NCBI RefSeq assembly: GCF_900114845.1
Contig: NZ_FOUK01000004.1
Span: 62,001-126,000, forward strand
DNA: 64,000 nucleotides
DNA from: Pimelobacter simplex
GTDB taxonomy: Bacteria > Actinomycetota > Actinomycetes > Propionibacteriales > Nocardioidaceae
Reading direction: 5' to 3'
The notes under the pieces were generated by a model. It did not search any database. It saw nothing but the letters and a program-made list of their open reading frames with translations, and had not been told where the DNA came from. How positions within the stretch are numbered: position 1 is the stretch's first letter; each line of letters opens with the position of its first letter. Positions 1-11,007 of this stretch are shown piece by piece. The position numbers and the translations under genes are program-made.

Positions 1-181
1 CGTCGTCCTCGAGGACGCGATCAACGGCGTCGCGGCCGGGCACGCCGGCGACTTCGGACTGGTGATCGGCGTCGACCGCGGCGCCGGGGCCGACGCCCTC
101 ACCGAGGCCGGCGCCGACCTCGTCGTCACCGACCTGGCCCAGCTGCTCGGCGCCGACGGCGCACCCGAGGAGGACCGATGA
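1..181 (+). CDS. HAD-superfamily hydrolase, beta-phosphoglucomutase-like (3' end only)
   Basis: Only the last 59 codons are in the window. Reading from base 2 gives [13 protein letters not shown] near the edge, which matches HAD motif IV (ED.x.G..A), followed by the usual GADLVV..L..L tail. Beta-phosphoglucomutases convert beta-glucose 1-phosphate to glucose 6-phosphate in the cytosol. The stop overlaps the ATG of the GH65 phosphorylase (ATGA), so the two are translationally coupled. GH65 enzymes release beta-glucose 1-phosphate, which fits this pairing. The N-terminal part and catalytic Asp lie outside the window, so subfamily is inferred from motif IV plus context. Confidence 0.8.
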   Translation, partial: VVLEDAINGVAAGHAGDFGLVIGVDRGAGADALTEAGADLVVTDLAQLLGADGAPEEDR

Positions 182-2715
182 ACGCACCCGAGGGTCCCGG
201 CCCGTCCCACGTCGCGCCGTCCGTCGCGGACCCGCTCGACCGCACCCGCTTCCCGGTCGACGAGTGGCGCCTGGTCGAGACCCGCTTCGACGGCTCGGAC
301 CTCGGCACAACCGAGTCGCTGTTCAGCGTCGGCAACGGCTACCTGGGCCTGCGGGGCAACTACTCCGAGAGCCGGGACGCCTACCAGGACGGCACGTTCA
401 TCAACGGCTTCCACGAGACCTGGCCGATCTCGCACGCCGAGGAGGCCTACGGCTTCGCGCGGATCGGGCAGACGATCGTCAACGTCCCCGACCCGAAGGT
501 GATCCGGCTCTACGTCGACGACGAGCCGCTGCAGGTCTCGGTCGCCGACCTGATCGAGTACGAGCGCGCGCTCGACTTCCGCGACGGCGTCCTGTCGCGC
601 GAGCTGCTGTGGCGCACGCCGGGGGGCAAGCGGGTCAGTGTGCGCAGCACCCGGATGGTGCCGCTGGAGCAGCGCCACCTCGCCGTCCTCACGTTCGAGG
701 TGACCCTGCTCGACCAGCACGCCTCGCTCGCCATCTCGTCCCAGCTGGTCAACCGGCAGGACGAGGAGGTCGAGCAGCCCACCCCCGAGGCGGAGCTGGC
801 CGGCGCGGCCGCGGGCGGGGGTGCCGACCCGCGCAAGGCCGAGGCGTTCGACCGGCGGGTGCTGCTGCCCCGGCTCCACGGCGCCGACCCCGAGACCGCG
901 CGGATCAAGCTCGGCTACCGCACCGTGCAGAGCGGGATGACGGTCGGCGTCGTCGCGGACCACGCGCTCGAGACGACGTCGTCGTACTCGATGAGCGTGC
1001 ACTCCGAGGACGACCTGGCCAAGGTGATCTACCGGATCGCCGCCGAGCCCGGCGTCCCCGTCCGGCTGACCAAGACCGTCGCCTTCCACACCGCGCAGAC
1101 CGTGCCGCCGCGCGAGCTGATCGACCGCTGCGAGCGGACGCTCGACCGCACCCGCGAAGAGGGGATCGCCCGCCAGTACGCCGCGCAGCGCGCCTGGCTC
1201 GACGACTTCTGGAGCCGCGCCGACGTCGAGGTGCCCGGACAGCCCGCGCTGCAGCAGGCGATCCGGTGGAACCTCTTCGCCGTCCTGCAGGCCTCGGCGC
1301 GCGCCGAGGGCCAGGGCATCGCCGCCAAGGGGGTGAGCGGCTCGGGCTACGGCGGCCACTACTTCTGGGACACCGAGATCTACGTGATGCCGTTCCTCAC
1401 CTACACGATGCCGTGGGCCGCCCGGAACGCCCTGCGCTTCCGGTACTCGCTGCTCGGCAACGCCCGGCACCGCGCCCGCGAGCTGTCCCAGAAGGGCGCG
1501 CTCTTCCCGTGGCGCACGATCAACGGGCACGAGGCATCGGCCTACTACGCGGCCGGCACTGCGCAGTACCACATCGACGCGGACATCGCCTACGCCCTCA
1601 GCCAGTACGTCGGCGCCACCGGCGACGAGGAGTTCCTGGCACGCGAGGCGGTCGACATCTTCGTCGAGACCGCCCGGCTGTGGGCCGATCTGGGGTTCTG
1701 GCGCGACGAGTCACGTCGTACGTTCCACATCCACGGCGTCACCGGGCCCGACGAGTACACGACCGTCGTCAACGACAACCTCTACACGAACGTCCTCGCC
1801 CGCTTCAACCTGCGCCGCGCGGCCCGCGCCGTGTGGGAATTGCAGCGCGACGACCCCGACGCCTACGAGGCCCTGGTGCGTCGTACGGGACTGTCGGTGG
1901 AGGAGCCCGACGAGTGGGCCGAGGCCGCCCAGGCGATGTCGATCCCGTTCGACGAGTTCCTCGGCATCCACCCCCAGGACGCCCACTTCCTCGAGCGCGA
2001 GATGTGGGACCTCGAGAACACGCCGCTCGAGAAGCGCCCCCTCCTCCTGCACTACCACCCGCTGGTGATCTACCGCTTCCAGGTGCTCAAGCAGGCGGAC
2101 GTCGTCCTGGCGCTCTACCTGCAGGGCGAGGAGTTCACGGCCGAGCAGAAGAAGGCCGACTTCGACTACTACGACCCCATCACCACCGGCGACTCCACCC
2201 TCTCGGCCGTCATGCAGTCCGTGATGGCCGCCGAGGTCGGCTACCACGAGCTCGCCCTCCGCTACTTCATGTCGGCGCTCTTCGTCGACCTCGCCGACCG
2301 CCACAACAACACCGCCGACGGCGTCCACGTCGCGTCGACCGGCGGCGTCTGGAGCGCCCTCGTCTCCGGCTTCGGCGGCTTCCGCGACATCGGCTCGGCC
2401 GCCGGCGACCAGCAGTGGCAGATCGACCCCCGCCTCCCCGACGGCTGGGAGTCGCTGACCTACCGGGTCACCCTCCACGGCACCCGGGTCCGGGTCACCG
2501 TCCGGCCCACCGAGCTCGAGCTCGCCGTCGAGCACGGCACCGACCCGGTTCCGCTCTGCGTGCGCGGCGAGGTCGTCAAGCTCGCGCCGGGGGCACCGGT
2601 GGTGCTGCCGCTGGAGCACCAGGGGCCACGGCTCGAGGGCGAGCCGCCGTACCCGGCCGGCATCCAGCGGGCCGACGGCACGGTGATCTCGGCGATCATC
2701 CCCACCGGCGACTGA
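178..2715 (+). CDS. Glycoside hydrolase family 65 disaccharide phosphorylase
   Basis: 845 aa, full length for GH65. The family phosphorolyses alpha-linked glucose disaccharides (maltose, trehalose, kojibiose, nigerose) to beta-glucose 1-phosphate plus glucose. Order: N-terminal beta-sandwich (about 20-300), linker helices, (alpha/alpha)6 catalytic barrel (about 350-700), and a C-terminal beta domain. Landmarks are [12 protein letters not shown] near residue 395 and [16 protein letters not shown], whose Glu526 is the expected general acid. It is coupled to the upstream phosphoglucomutase-like gene, making a two-step disaccharide-to-G6P route. Substrate preference cannot be read from sequence; trehalose or kojibiose are common in actinobacteria. 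Confidence 0.93.
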   Translation: MNAPEGPGPSHVAPSVADPLDRTRFPVDEWRLVETRFDGSDLGTTESLFSVGNGYLGLRGNYSESRDAYQDGTFINGFHETWPISHAEEAYGFARIGQTIVNVPDPKVIRLYVDDEPLQVSVADLIEYERALDFRDGVLSRELLWRTPGGKRVSVRSTRMVPLEQRHLAVLTFEVTLLDQHASLAISSQLVNRQDEEVEQPTPEAELAGAAAGGGADPRKAEAFDRRVLLPRLHGADPETARIKLGYRTVQSGMTVGVVADHALETTSSYSMSVHSEDDLAKVIYRIAAEPGVPVRLTKTVAFHTAQTVPPRELIDRCERTLDRTREEGIARQYAAQRAWLDDFWSRADVEVPGQPALQQAIRWNLFAVLQASARAEGQGIAAKGVSGSGYGGHYFWDTEIYVMPFLTYTMPWAARNALRFRYSLLGNARHRARELSQKGALFPWRTINGHEASAYYAAGTAQYHIDADIAYALSQYVGATGDEEFLAREAVDIFVETARLWADLGFWRDESRRTFHIHGVTGPDEYTTVVNDNLYTNVLARFNLRRAARAVWELQRDDPDAYEALVRRTGLSVEEPDEWAEAAQAMSIPFDEFLGIHPQDAHFLEREMWDLENTPLEKRPLLLHYHPLVIYRFQVLKQADVVLALYLQGEEFTAEQKKADFDYYDPITTGDSTLSAVMQSVMAAEVGYHELALRYFMSALFVDLADRHNNTADGVHVASTGGVWSALVSGFGGFRDIGSAAGDQQWQIDPRLPDGWESLTYRVTLHGTRVRVTVRPTELELAVEHGTDPVPLCVRGEVVKLAPGAPVVLPLEHQGPRLEGEPPYPAGIQRADGTVISAIIPTGD

Positions 2716-2729
2716 GCCGCCCCTGCCTG

Positions 2730-2863
2730 CCCCGCGAAGTGCGTGGGTTGCGGGCGCGAAGTGCGTGGGTTGCGGGTCCGAGATGCCGCGGACGTTGCCG
2801 CGTCAACCACCTCGCGCCCGCAACCGGCCTACTTCGGACCCGCAACCGGCGCACTTCGCGGGG
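2730..2863. repeat. Large inverted repeat made of four 22-bp units between convergent genes
   Basis: The left arm carries two head-to-tail copies of a 22-bp unit (2736-2757 and 2758-2779; GAAGTGCGTGGGTTGCGGG plus a variable tail). The right arm carries two copies in reverse orientation (2814-2835 and 2836-2857). The outer ends CCCCGCG and CGCGGGG also pair. It lies between the stops of the GH65 gene and the amidase gene, where a bidirectional terminator is expected. The unit recurs at 15405-15426, so it is a dispersed repeat family rather than a one-off hairpin. Confidence 0.85.
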
Positions 2864-2868
2864 AAGGA

Positions 2869-4293
2869 TCACCCAGCAGCGGTGGGGGGTGGGGTGAACG
2901 GGGGGTCGCCGGCGGCGAGCTCGAGGCCGCGGCCGACCTCCAGGAGCAGTTGCTCGTGGCGGTAGGGGCCGACCAGCTGCATGCCGACCGGCAGGCCGCT
3001 GTCGGTGAAGCCGGCAGGGACCGACAGGGCGGGCAGGCCGATGGCGCTGACGTAGTACGACGACGCCATCCAGTCGAGGTAGGTCGGCTGGGCGACGCCC
3101 TCGATCACGGTGGGGTACTCGATGTCGGCGTCGAAGGGCAGCACCTGGCTGACCGGGAGCACGAGGACGTCGTACTCGTCGGCGAAGGCCGCGGCGAAGC
3201 GCTGGAAGAGCTCGCCCTGCATCTTCGACGCCCGGGCGACGTCGGCGGCGGTGACCTCGGCGCCCTCGCGGATGTTGGCCTCCAGGCTGGGCTTCAGCTG
3301 CCCCGGGTACGCCGCCAGCAGGTCCCCGAACGTCGCCTGGAACTGCCACGCACGCAAGGTGCGGAAGCAGCGGTCGGCGCCGGAGAAGTCGGGCTGGACC
3401 TCGATGACGTCGCAGCCGAGGTCCTCGAACAGGTGGAGCCGCTTCCGGATCACGTCGACCACCTCGCGCTCCACGGGCAGCGCCCCGCCGAGGTCGGGCG
3501 ACCAGCCGATCCGCAGCCCGGTGAGGTCGCGCTCCAGCGAACCCCCGAACACCGCAGGGTCCTCGGTGATCGAGAGCGGCACCCGGTCGTCCGGGCCCGC
3601 GATGACGCCGAGCATGAGCGCGAGGTCGCCGACGTTGCGCGCCATCGGCCCCTGGACGGCGAGCGTCTGCCACGGCAGTGGGTTGGGGTGTATCGGCACC
3701 CGGCCCGGTGAGGGGCGCAGCCCGACCACGTTGCAGAAGGACGCCGGGTTGCGCAGCGATCCGCCCATGTCGGAGCCGTCGGCGAGCGGCTGCATGCCAC
3801 TGGCCAGGCTGGCGGCGGCACCGCCGCTCGAGCCACCCGCCGACCGGGTCAGGTCGTAGGGGTTGCGGGTGGTGCCGAAGAGCCGGTTGAAGGTGTGCGA
3901 GCCCGACGCGAACTCGGGCACGTTCGTCTTCCCCAGCCGTACGACGCCCGCGGCGCGCAGCCGCGCGACCAGCAGCTCGCTCTCGGCGGGCCGGTTCTGC
4001 GCATGGATCGGCGACCCGTACGTCGTGGGGAACCCCGCGGCGTCGTGGGTGTCCTTGAACGCGACGGGCAGCCCGTGCAGCGGCCCGAGCAGCCGCCCCG
4101 AACGACGAGCGTCGTCCGCGGCCCGGGCGTCGGCGAGGGTGATCTCGGGGTCGAGCGAGACCACCGCGTTGACGGCCGGGTTCACCCGGTCCACCTGGTC
4201 GAGGTGGGCCTGGGCGACCTCGACCGCCGACACCTCGCCGGCCTCCATGAGGGCGACGAGCTCGCGGGCGGTGCGGAAGCAGAGCTCGCTCAT
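2869..4293 (-). CDS. Amidase signature family hydrolase
   Basis: 474 aa, typical amidase length. These cytosolic enzymes use a Ser-cisSer-Lys triad to hydrolyse C-N bonds. Lys is in LPVAFKDTHD (about residue 77) and the glycine/serine loop reads RSAGGSSGGAAASLASG, followed by DGSDMGGSLRNPASFCNVVGLRPSPGR. The start at 4293 overlaps the stop of the upstream CoxL-like gene (ATGA), so it is the last gene of the minus-strand catabolic operon. Family members include ureidomalonase and other linear ureide or amide hydrolases. I infer that it cleaves the ring-opened amide made by the hydantoinase encoded upstream. True substrate unknown. Confidence 0.9.
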   Translation of the reverse strand: MSELCFRTARELVALMEAGEVSAVEVAQAHLDQVDRVNPAVNAVVSLDPEITLADARAADDARRSGRLLGPLHGLPVAFKDTHDAAGFPTTYGSPIHAQNRPAESELLVARLRAAGVVRLGKTNVPEFASGSHTFNRLFGTTRNPYDLTRSAGGSSGGAAASLASGMQPLADGSDMGGSLRNPASFCNVVGLRPSPGRVPIHPNPLPWQTLAVQGPMARNVGDLALMLGVIAGPDDRVPLSITEDPAVFGGSLERDLTGLRIGWSPDLGGALPVEREVVDVIRKRLHLFEDLGCDVIEVQPDFSGADRCFRTLRAWQFQATFGDLLAAYPGQLKPSLEANIREGAEVTAADVARASKMQGELFQRFAAAFADEYDVLVLPVSQVLPFDADIEYPTVIEGVAQPTYLDWMASSYYVSAIGLPALSVPAGFTDSGLPVGMQLVGPYRHEQLLLEVGRGLELAAGDPPFTPPPTAAG

Positions 4294-6705
4294 CGCGACC
4301 GCGCCTCGCGGACGGCGTCGTGGAGCACGCTCGGGTTGAGCGGCACGTGCCACAGCGGGCCGATCCCCTCGGGCGCGAGCGCGTCCTGGATGCCGGAGGC
4401 GATGACGGCGGCGACCGGGATGGTGCCGGCCTCGCCGGCGCCCTTCGCGCCGATCGGGTTGAGCGGCGTGGGCGTCTCGAGGTGGTGCATCTCCATGTGC
4501 GGCACCTCGGTCGCGTACGGCATCAGGAACTCCATGAAGCTGGCGTTGCGCAGGTTGCCGTTGGCCTCGTACTCGAGCTTCTCGTAGAACGCGCCGCCCA
4601 TCCCGGACGCGACGCCGCCGGCGATCTGGCCCTCGACGATCATCGGGTTGATCATCTTCCCGCAGTCGTGGACGATCACGTACCGCTTGACCTGCAGGTC
4701 GTAGCTGACCGGGTCGACCTCGACGATCGCCGCGTGGACGCCGTACGCCCAGGTGGCGTGGGGCGGGCTGTAGTACTCCTCGGTCTGGATGCCGGGGCGC
4801 GACTCCTCGGGCAGCGGCGGACCGTCGCCCTTGTTGGCCGGCGCGAACTGGGTGGCGATCTGCGCGGCGTCGTTGAAGGCGTAGCGCAGGGGGTTGGAGA
4901 CCGTCGCGATCGCGGCGAGCGGGACCGACGTGCCGGTGCCGCGCACGGTGGCCGCGCCGTTCTCGAGCACGATGTCGGCCTGGTCGACCTCCAGCATGTT
5001 GGCGGCGATCTCGAGCACCCGCTCGCGCGCCTTGACGGCGGCCTTGTGGATCGCGCTGCCGCTGACCACCATCGCCCGGCTGGCGAACGTCGCGACGCCC
5101 CAGTCGAAGACCCCGGTGTCGCCCTCGACGACGATCACGTCGTCGACCGCGACACCGAGCTGGTCCGCCACGAGCTGGGCCATGGACGTCGCGTGGCCCT
5201 GGCCCTGCGTGGTCAGGCCGGTGTTGACGTAGACCTTGCCGGTGATCGGGTGGATGCGCACCCGGCCGCCCTCGTAGGGCCCGAGCCCGGTGCCCTCGAC
5301 GTAGAACGACAGCCCGAGCCCGAGCCAGCGCCCCTCCGCCCGCGCCTGCTCCTGCTCGGCGCGGAACGCGGGGAGGTCGAGCTCCTCCTCCAGCAGGGCC
5401 AGCGCGGCGCCGTACTGACCGGAGTCGTAGGTGACCGGCAGCCCGTCGGCGAAGATCAGGCCCTCGCGCTTGTAGGGGAACTCGTCGTCGGCGATGAGGT
5501 TGCGCCGGCGGATCTCGAAGCGGTCGAGGCCGAGCTCCTCGGCGAGCTGGTCCATCGCCCGCTCCAGCGCGAAGTTGGCCTGGGGCCGCCCGCAGCCGCG
5601 GTACGGCGTCACCGGGACCGTCGGCGTGTAGACGCAGCGGAACTCCACCTCGATGTTCGGGATCCGGTAGGGCCCCGCGATCGCGGTCGAGGCGACCTGC
5701 GCGACGGCGATGCCGTAGGGGATGAACGCGCCCGTGTCGTGCAGGAAGACGTCGCGCAGGCCGATCACCTCGCCGTCCTTGGTGGCGGCGAGCTCGATCT
5801 CGTGGATCTGGGTGCGCTCGTGCGACATGTGCACGAAGTTCTCGGAGCGGTCCTCGATGTACTTGACCGGCCGGCCGAGCTCCATCGCCGCGAGCGGCAC
5901 CAGCACCTCGTTGGCGTACGGGAAGTGGATCTTCGGGCCGAAGCCGCCGCCGACGTCGGGCGCGATCACCCGGACCTTGTCCTCGTCGAGCTCGAACAGC
6001 GACGCGAGCGCGCCGCGCAGCCCGATCGGCGCCTGCGTCCCGTCCCAGACGACGAGCTCGCCGGAGACCGGGTCCCAGCGGGCGGCCGTCGCCAGGCACT
6101 CCATCGGCGCACCGGTGCTGCGGTCGACCTGCACCCGGATCTTCGTGCGGTGCTCGGCCCGGGCGAACGCCGCGTCGGCGTCGCCGCAGTTCTGGACGAG
6201 CGCCGCGGCGATGTTGCCGGGGACGTCGGGGTGGACGAGCGGTGCGCCGTCGTCGACGGCCCGCTCCATGTCGACCTCGACCGGCAGCGGCTCGATGTCG
6301 ACCGAGATCCGGCTGACGGCGTCCTCGGCGACGTAGCGGTCGACGGCGACGACGAACGCGATCGCCTGCCCGACGTAGTAGACGTCGTCGCGGGCCAGCG
6401 GTCGCTGGGTGCGGCCGTGGCTGATGCAGGGGTGCGGGATCAGCAGCGGCATCTCGCGGTCGAGCCCGCCGATGTTCTCGCAGGTGTAGACCGCGAGGAC
6501 GCCGGGCAGCTGCTCGGCCTCGGTGGTGTCGAGCGCGACGATCCGGCCGCGGGCGACCGTGCTGCGCAGGAACGCACCGTGGACGCAGCCCTCCAGCGGG
6601 ATGTCGTCGACGTAGCGGCCACGGCCGCGCAGCAGCCGCGGGTCCTCGTTGCGGCGCACCCGGGCGCCGGTGTGCACCATCGGCGGCGCGGACTGCTCAG
6701 GCTGT

Positions 6706-6725
<20 letters not shown>
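4290..6725 (-). CDS. Xanthine dehydrogenase-family molybdopterin-binding subunit (CoxL/XdhB-like)
   Basis: 811 aa large subunit of a molybdenum hydroxylase, which hydroxylates N-heterocycles or aldehydes using water. After an N-terminal aldehyde oxidase/xanthine dehydrogenase a/b hammerhead (about 20-135) comes the Mo-pterin domain. The active-site loop reads PYRGCGR (about 374-380). That resembles form II proteins rather than the AYxCSFR loop of true CO dehydrogenase, so CO oxidation is unlikely. The base catalyst is Glu765 in KGAGEAG. Gene order coxM-coxS-coxL with short overlaps shows a complete alpha-beta-gamma enzyme. Substrate is probably a purine, pyrimidine or related lactam, judging from the neighbouring NCS2 permease and hydantoinase. 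Confidence 0.92.
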
Positions 6726-7256
<531 letters not shown>

Positions 7257-7260
<4 letters not shown>

Positions 7261-8159
7261 GAGGTGACCTCTCGTGAGGTTCGTGCGGTGGCTCGTTCGG
7301 TGGCTCGTTGCCAGGAGGTGCGGAGCGCGCGCTCGACCAGGCCGACCAGCAGGTCGCGCCGGTAGGCGCTGGAGCAGGACTCGTCGTCGGGCACGGTGAC
7401 GACGTCGGCCGCCAGGGCGGCGATCTCGCGGAACCGCGACGGATCGGCGGCGTCGTCGAGGAGCGCGTCCTCGACGGCGACCAGCCGGACCGGCGTCGTC
7501 GTGACGCCGCACGCGGCGAGCTGGCCCCACGCGATCGTGCCGTCGTCGGCCAGGGTGAGCGTGGCCGCGACCCCGGCGAGGGCGAAGTCCCCGTGCCGGC
7601 GGGCGAACTCGGTGAAGCACCAGCCGGTCCGCTCGGGCAGGACGGGGAACCGCACCTCGGTGAGGATCTCGTCGGGCTCCAGCGTCGTGGACAGGATGAA
7701 CTCGAAGAGGTCCTGCGCGTCGATCGTCCGGGCCCCCGACGGACCGTGCGCGACGACCTCGCCGTCGAGGCACAGCAGCAGGCACGGCAGCTCGGCCGAC
7801 GGGTCGGCGTGGGCGATGCTGCCGCCGACCGTGCCCCGGTTGCGGATCACCGGGTGGGCGACGTGGTGCAGGGTCTCCCGGATCAGCGGGTTGGCCGCGT
7901 GCACCGCGTCGTCCAGCTCGAGGTCGCGCTGCCGGGTCCGGCCGCCGACGTGGATCCACTCCCCCTCGACCCGGACGTCGTCCAGCCCCGGGACGAGCCG
8001 CAGGTCGATGACCGCCTCCGGGTTGGACAGCCGGAAGTTCAGCGTCGGGACCAGGCTCTGCCCGCCCGACAGCACCACCGTGTCCGCGTGCTCGACCCGG
8101 GCGGCGACCGCCTCCTCGATCGAGCGCGGCAGGACGTACTCGAACCGTGACGGCTTCAT
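7257..8159 (-). CDS. FAD-binding subunit of molybdenum hydroxylase (CoxM-like)
   Basis: 300 aa, usual size for the medium subunit. It starts MKPSRFEYVLPRS and shows the FAD pyrophosphate motif region LSGGQSLVPTLNFRL (about 32-46) and RNRGTVGGSIAHADPSAELP (about 109-128), both diagnostic of the family. A CO-dehydrogenase flavoprotein C-terminal domain follows (about 175-285). It transfers electrons from FAD to the final acceptor. It is the first gene of the coxM-coxS-coxL block, 37 nt after the IclR regulator stop and on the same strand. Confidence 0.93.
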
Positions 8160-8196
8160 GCGCGCTCTCCTGCTCCGGCCGGACCGGCGCCGCGGC

Positions 8197-9042
8197 TCAG
8201 CCCCGCTGGACCACCTTGGCGTGCCGCAGCGGCTGCCAACCCAGTCCGAGCGAGAGCGTCTGCGCCACGCGCTGCACCAGCTCGACGATCTGCTCCTGCT
8301 TGTCGCCGGTCAGGCTGGACCGGCGCGAGACCGCGCAGATGCAGGCCTCGACCTGACCCTCGTCGTTGAAGACCGGCGCCGCCACCGAGCCCGTGAAGGA
8401 CTGGACGTCGCCGACCGTCACGGCATAGCCCTGCTCGCGCACCTCGGCCAGCCGCTCGCGCAGCTCGTCGGGGTCGGTGACCGTCGCCGGGGTGAGCGAG
8501 ATCAGCGGCTCGGAGAGGTAGCGGTCGATGAACTCCGGCTCGGCGTTGGCCAGGAAGACCCAGCCCTTCGAGCCGCAGTGGAGCGGGAAGTGGTGACCGT
8601 ACGTCGTCCGGGTGATGACCTCCTTGGAGGCCGCCTCGCGCGAGAACAGCACCACCGTGGTGTCGCCGCTGCGCTCGACCAGCTGGAGCACCGAGGTGGG
8701 CACCAGGCTGGACTCGCGGGTCAGCAGCGGAACCGCGAGCTCCATCAGCCGGTGCCCCACCAGGTAGGTGCTGCCCAGCAGCCAGGTCTTGCGCCCGATG
8801 TGGAAGTTGCCCCGCTCGTCGCGGGAGATGAACTCGTCGGCCTCGAGCTGCGCCAGCGTCCGCTGCAGCGTCGCCCACGAGATACCCAGCTCCTCGGACA
8901 GCTCGGTCGTCCGCATCGGTCGCTGGGCGACCACGTCGAGCACCCGGAGCGCCCGGGAGACGCCCTGCAGCGTCGGCGAGGAGGCCTCGGCCGGCGCGGC
9001 CGCGCTGCTGCCGGTCCGGCCCTTCTTGTCGGCCACGACCAC
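8197..9042 (-). CDS. IclR-family transcriptional regulator
   Basis: 281 aa. The N-terminal winged helix (about 25-90; SRALRVLDVVAQRPM, then TTELSEELGISWATLQRTL) is followed by the IclR effector-binding GAF-like domain (about 100-265) with VGDVQSFTGSVAAPVFNDEG. IclR proteins control aromatic, purine and glyoxylate catabolism. It lies inside the minus-strand operon, between hyuB and the FAD subunit, so it probably autoregulates the cluster in response to the substrate or an intermediate. Candidate operators are the inverted repeats at 13098-13259. Whether it activates or represses cannot be told from sequence. Confidence 0.92.
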   Translation of the reverse strand: MVVADKKGRTGSSAAAPAEASSPTLQGVSRALRVLDVVAQRPMRTTELSEELGISWATLQRTLAQLEADEFISRDERGNFHIGRKTWLLGSTYLVGHRLMELAVPLLTRESSLVPTSVLQLVERSGDTTVVLFSREAASKEVITRTTYGHHFPLHCGSKGWVFLANAEPEFIDRYLSEPLISLTPATVTDPDELRERLAEVREQGYAVTVGDVQSFTGSVAAPVFNDEGQVEACICAVSRRSSLTGDKQEQIVELVQRVAQTLSLGLGWQPLRHAKVVQRG

Positions 9043-9132
9043 CCTCCCTTCGTAGCTCGTGAGGCAGATCCCACACTACCCAGGTCACGTCGTTCATCGG
9101 CACCTCCTCCGGCGCAGTCGGTCCCATGCTCC

Positions 9133-11007
9133 TCAGGACCGCCCGGCGAGGCAGTCGTCGGGGTCGCTCCAGCCGTCCGGCCAGCGCACACCGCCGTCGG
9201 CCTTGATCCGCTCGAAGTGCTCACCACGGTCGAACATCGCGACGTCGCCGCGCTCGGCGACGAGCTTGGCGCGCAGCTCCTCGGTGCCGGCCGCGTCGAC
9301 GCTCAGGCCGGGGCCCTCGCCGACCAGCCGGACGCCGTAGTAGCCCTCGGCCGCCGCCAGCGAGACGTTGCCGCACAGGACGTCGTACCGGACCGACTCG
9401 ACGTCGCGGCGCAGCGGGTCGCCCCAGCCGCCCCCGCCGGTCGTGCACAGCCGGACGACGTCGCCCTCGCGCACGGGGACGTTGTCGACCATGCCGTCGA
9501 GCACCTCCTCGGTGCCGTCGGCGCGGTGCAGCACGATCGAGTAGTTGCCACCGGCCTGGCCGCCGTTGACGCCGTAGGGGTTGAGGTCGGTGCGGTCGGC
9601 GTTCGACAGGAGCATGCAGTCCTTGAGCGCCCGGATCCGCTTGTCGTACCCGAGCCCGCCGCGGTGCTTGCCGGCGCCGCCGGAGTCCGGCCGCAGGGCG
9701 AGCTGCTCGACCAGCACCGGGTAGCGCTGCTCGGAGAACTCGGCCGGCAGGTTGCGGGAGTTCGGCACGATGTGGACGACGTCGCTGCCGTCGGCCCACG
9801 GCCGGCCGGGACCGCCGCCGCCGAGCACCTCGCGGAAGAGGCTGAGCTTCCCCTGCTGGTCGCGGCTGTGCATGCCCCAGATCCGGATCGTCTCGTGGTC
9901 GGCCGGCATCTGGCCGCCGGTCGCCTTCGCGAGCGCGCCGGCGAAGATGCCGAGCGAGCGGAGCAGGATGAAGAACCGCAGGCCGGTCGGGCGCCCGAAG
10001 TGCGGTGTCACCAGCGTGCCCTTCTCCGGGAACACGACGTCGATGACGTCGAGCGCGCCCTCGTTGATGTCGATCTCGGCGGCCCGCTCCGGCGAGCTCG
10101 CCAGGCAGCGCAGCACCGGCGCCATCCACTTGCGGACGAAGCGGCCCTCGCAGTAGTCGATCGCCCAGTTGATCGGGCCCTCGGCCTCCGGGTCGGTGCC
10201 GCTGAAGTCGAGCGTGATCTTGTCGGCGGTCTTGGTCATCGTGACCCGCATCGCGAAGAGCTGGCGGGTGAAGCCGTCGCACTCGATGTAGTCCTCGAAC
10301 GTGTAGACGCCGTCCTCGATCTTCGGGAACAGCTCCTCGCGGATGGTCCGCGCGCAGTTCTCGATGATGCCGTCGAAGCCGGCCTCGAGGGTCTCGATGC
10401 CGTAGCGCTCGGCGAGCTCGACCAGGCGGCGCGAGCCCAGCTGGCAGGCGCCGATCTCGGAGTCGATGTCGCCACGCAGGTGCTCGGAGAGCCGGGAGTT
10501 GCGCTCGATGATCCGGAAGCCGGTCTCGTTGAGCACGCCCCGGTCGTACAGCTTGATCGGCGGGACGACGAGGCCCTCGCCCCACTGGTCGTGCACCTGC
10601 ACGGGGAGGCTGCCGGGCACGCAGCCGCCGACGTCGTCGTGGTGGCCGAAGACCTGGCTGAACCCGATCAGCCGGTCGCCGACGAAGATCGGCACGGTCG
10701 TGCAGAGGTCGGGGACGTGACCGCAGGAGCCCGCGCTGTTGTAGGGGTCGTTCCAGAAGAAGACGTCGCCCGGGTTGATGTCGTCGCCGAAGAACTCGAA
10801 GACCGGCTCGATCAGGCTGCCGTAGGAGCGGCCGGTGAGCTTGCGCCCGCGGGCGTCGTACAGGCCGACGCGGTAGTCGTGCTGGTCGCGGATCATCGGC
10901 GAGCGCGCGGCGCGCTCGACGGCGGCCTCGATCTCGACCTCGGCCGAGCGGATCGTCCCGGTGATGACCTCGAGCTCGATCGGCCCCAGCTTCCTGGTGG
11001 TGTTCAC
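9133..11007 (-). CDS. Hydantoinase B/oxoprolinase family protein (ATP-dependent ring amidohydrolase, B subunit)
   Basis: 624 aa, within the HyuB range. It shows the family hallmarks DPYNSAGSCGHVPDL, FGHHDDVGGCVPGS and LDFSGTDPEAEGPINW. HyuB pairs with HyuA to open cyclic amides (N-methylhydantoin, 5-oxoproline, carbapyrimidines, N-methylpyrrolidone) with ATP hydrolysis. The ATG at 11007 overlaps the hyuA stop by 4 bp. A 90-nt gap separates it from iclR. The partner molybdenum hydroxylase is encoded downstream on the same strand, suggesting a hydroxylate-then-open pathway. Confidence 0.92.
   Translation of the reverse strand: MNTTRKLGPIELEVITGTIRSAEVEIEAAVERAARSPMIRDQHDYRVGLYDARGRKLTGRSYGSLIEPVFEFFGDDINPGDVFFWNDPYNSAGSCGHVPDLCTTVPIFVGDRLIGFSQVFGHHDDVGGCVPGSLPVQVHDQWGEGLVVPPIKLYDRGVLNETGFRIIERNSRLSEHLRGDIDSEIGACQLGSRRLVELAERYGIETLEAGFDGIIENCARTIREELFPKIEDGVYTFEDYIECDGFTRQLFAMRVTMTKTADKITLDFSGTDPEAEGPINWAIDYCEGRFVRKWMAPVLRCLASSPERAAEIDINEGALDVIDVVFPEKGTLVTPHFGRPTGLRFFILLRSLGIFAGALAKATGGQMPADHETIRIWGMHSRDQQGKLSLFREVLGGGGPGRPWADGSDVVHIVPNSRNLPAEFSEQRYPVLVEQLALRPDSGGAGKHRGGLGYDKRIRALKDCMLLSNADRTDLNPYGVNGGQAGGNYSIVLHRADGTEEVLDGMVDNVPVREGDVVRLCTTGGGGWGDPLRRDVESVRYDVLCGNVSLAAAEGYYGVRLVGEGPGLSVDAAGTEELRAKLVAERGDVAMFDRGEHFERIKADGGVRWPDGWSDPDDCLAGRS

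Noticed and set aside
9043-9132. Small ORF upstream of iclR (reading MNDVTWVVWDLPHEL)
   Set aside because: It runs on out of frame into iclR without a stop of its own and has no supporting RBS evidence beyond chance.
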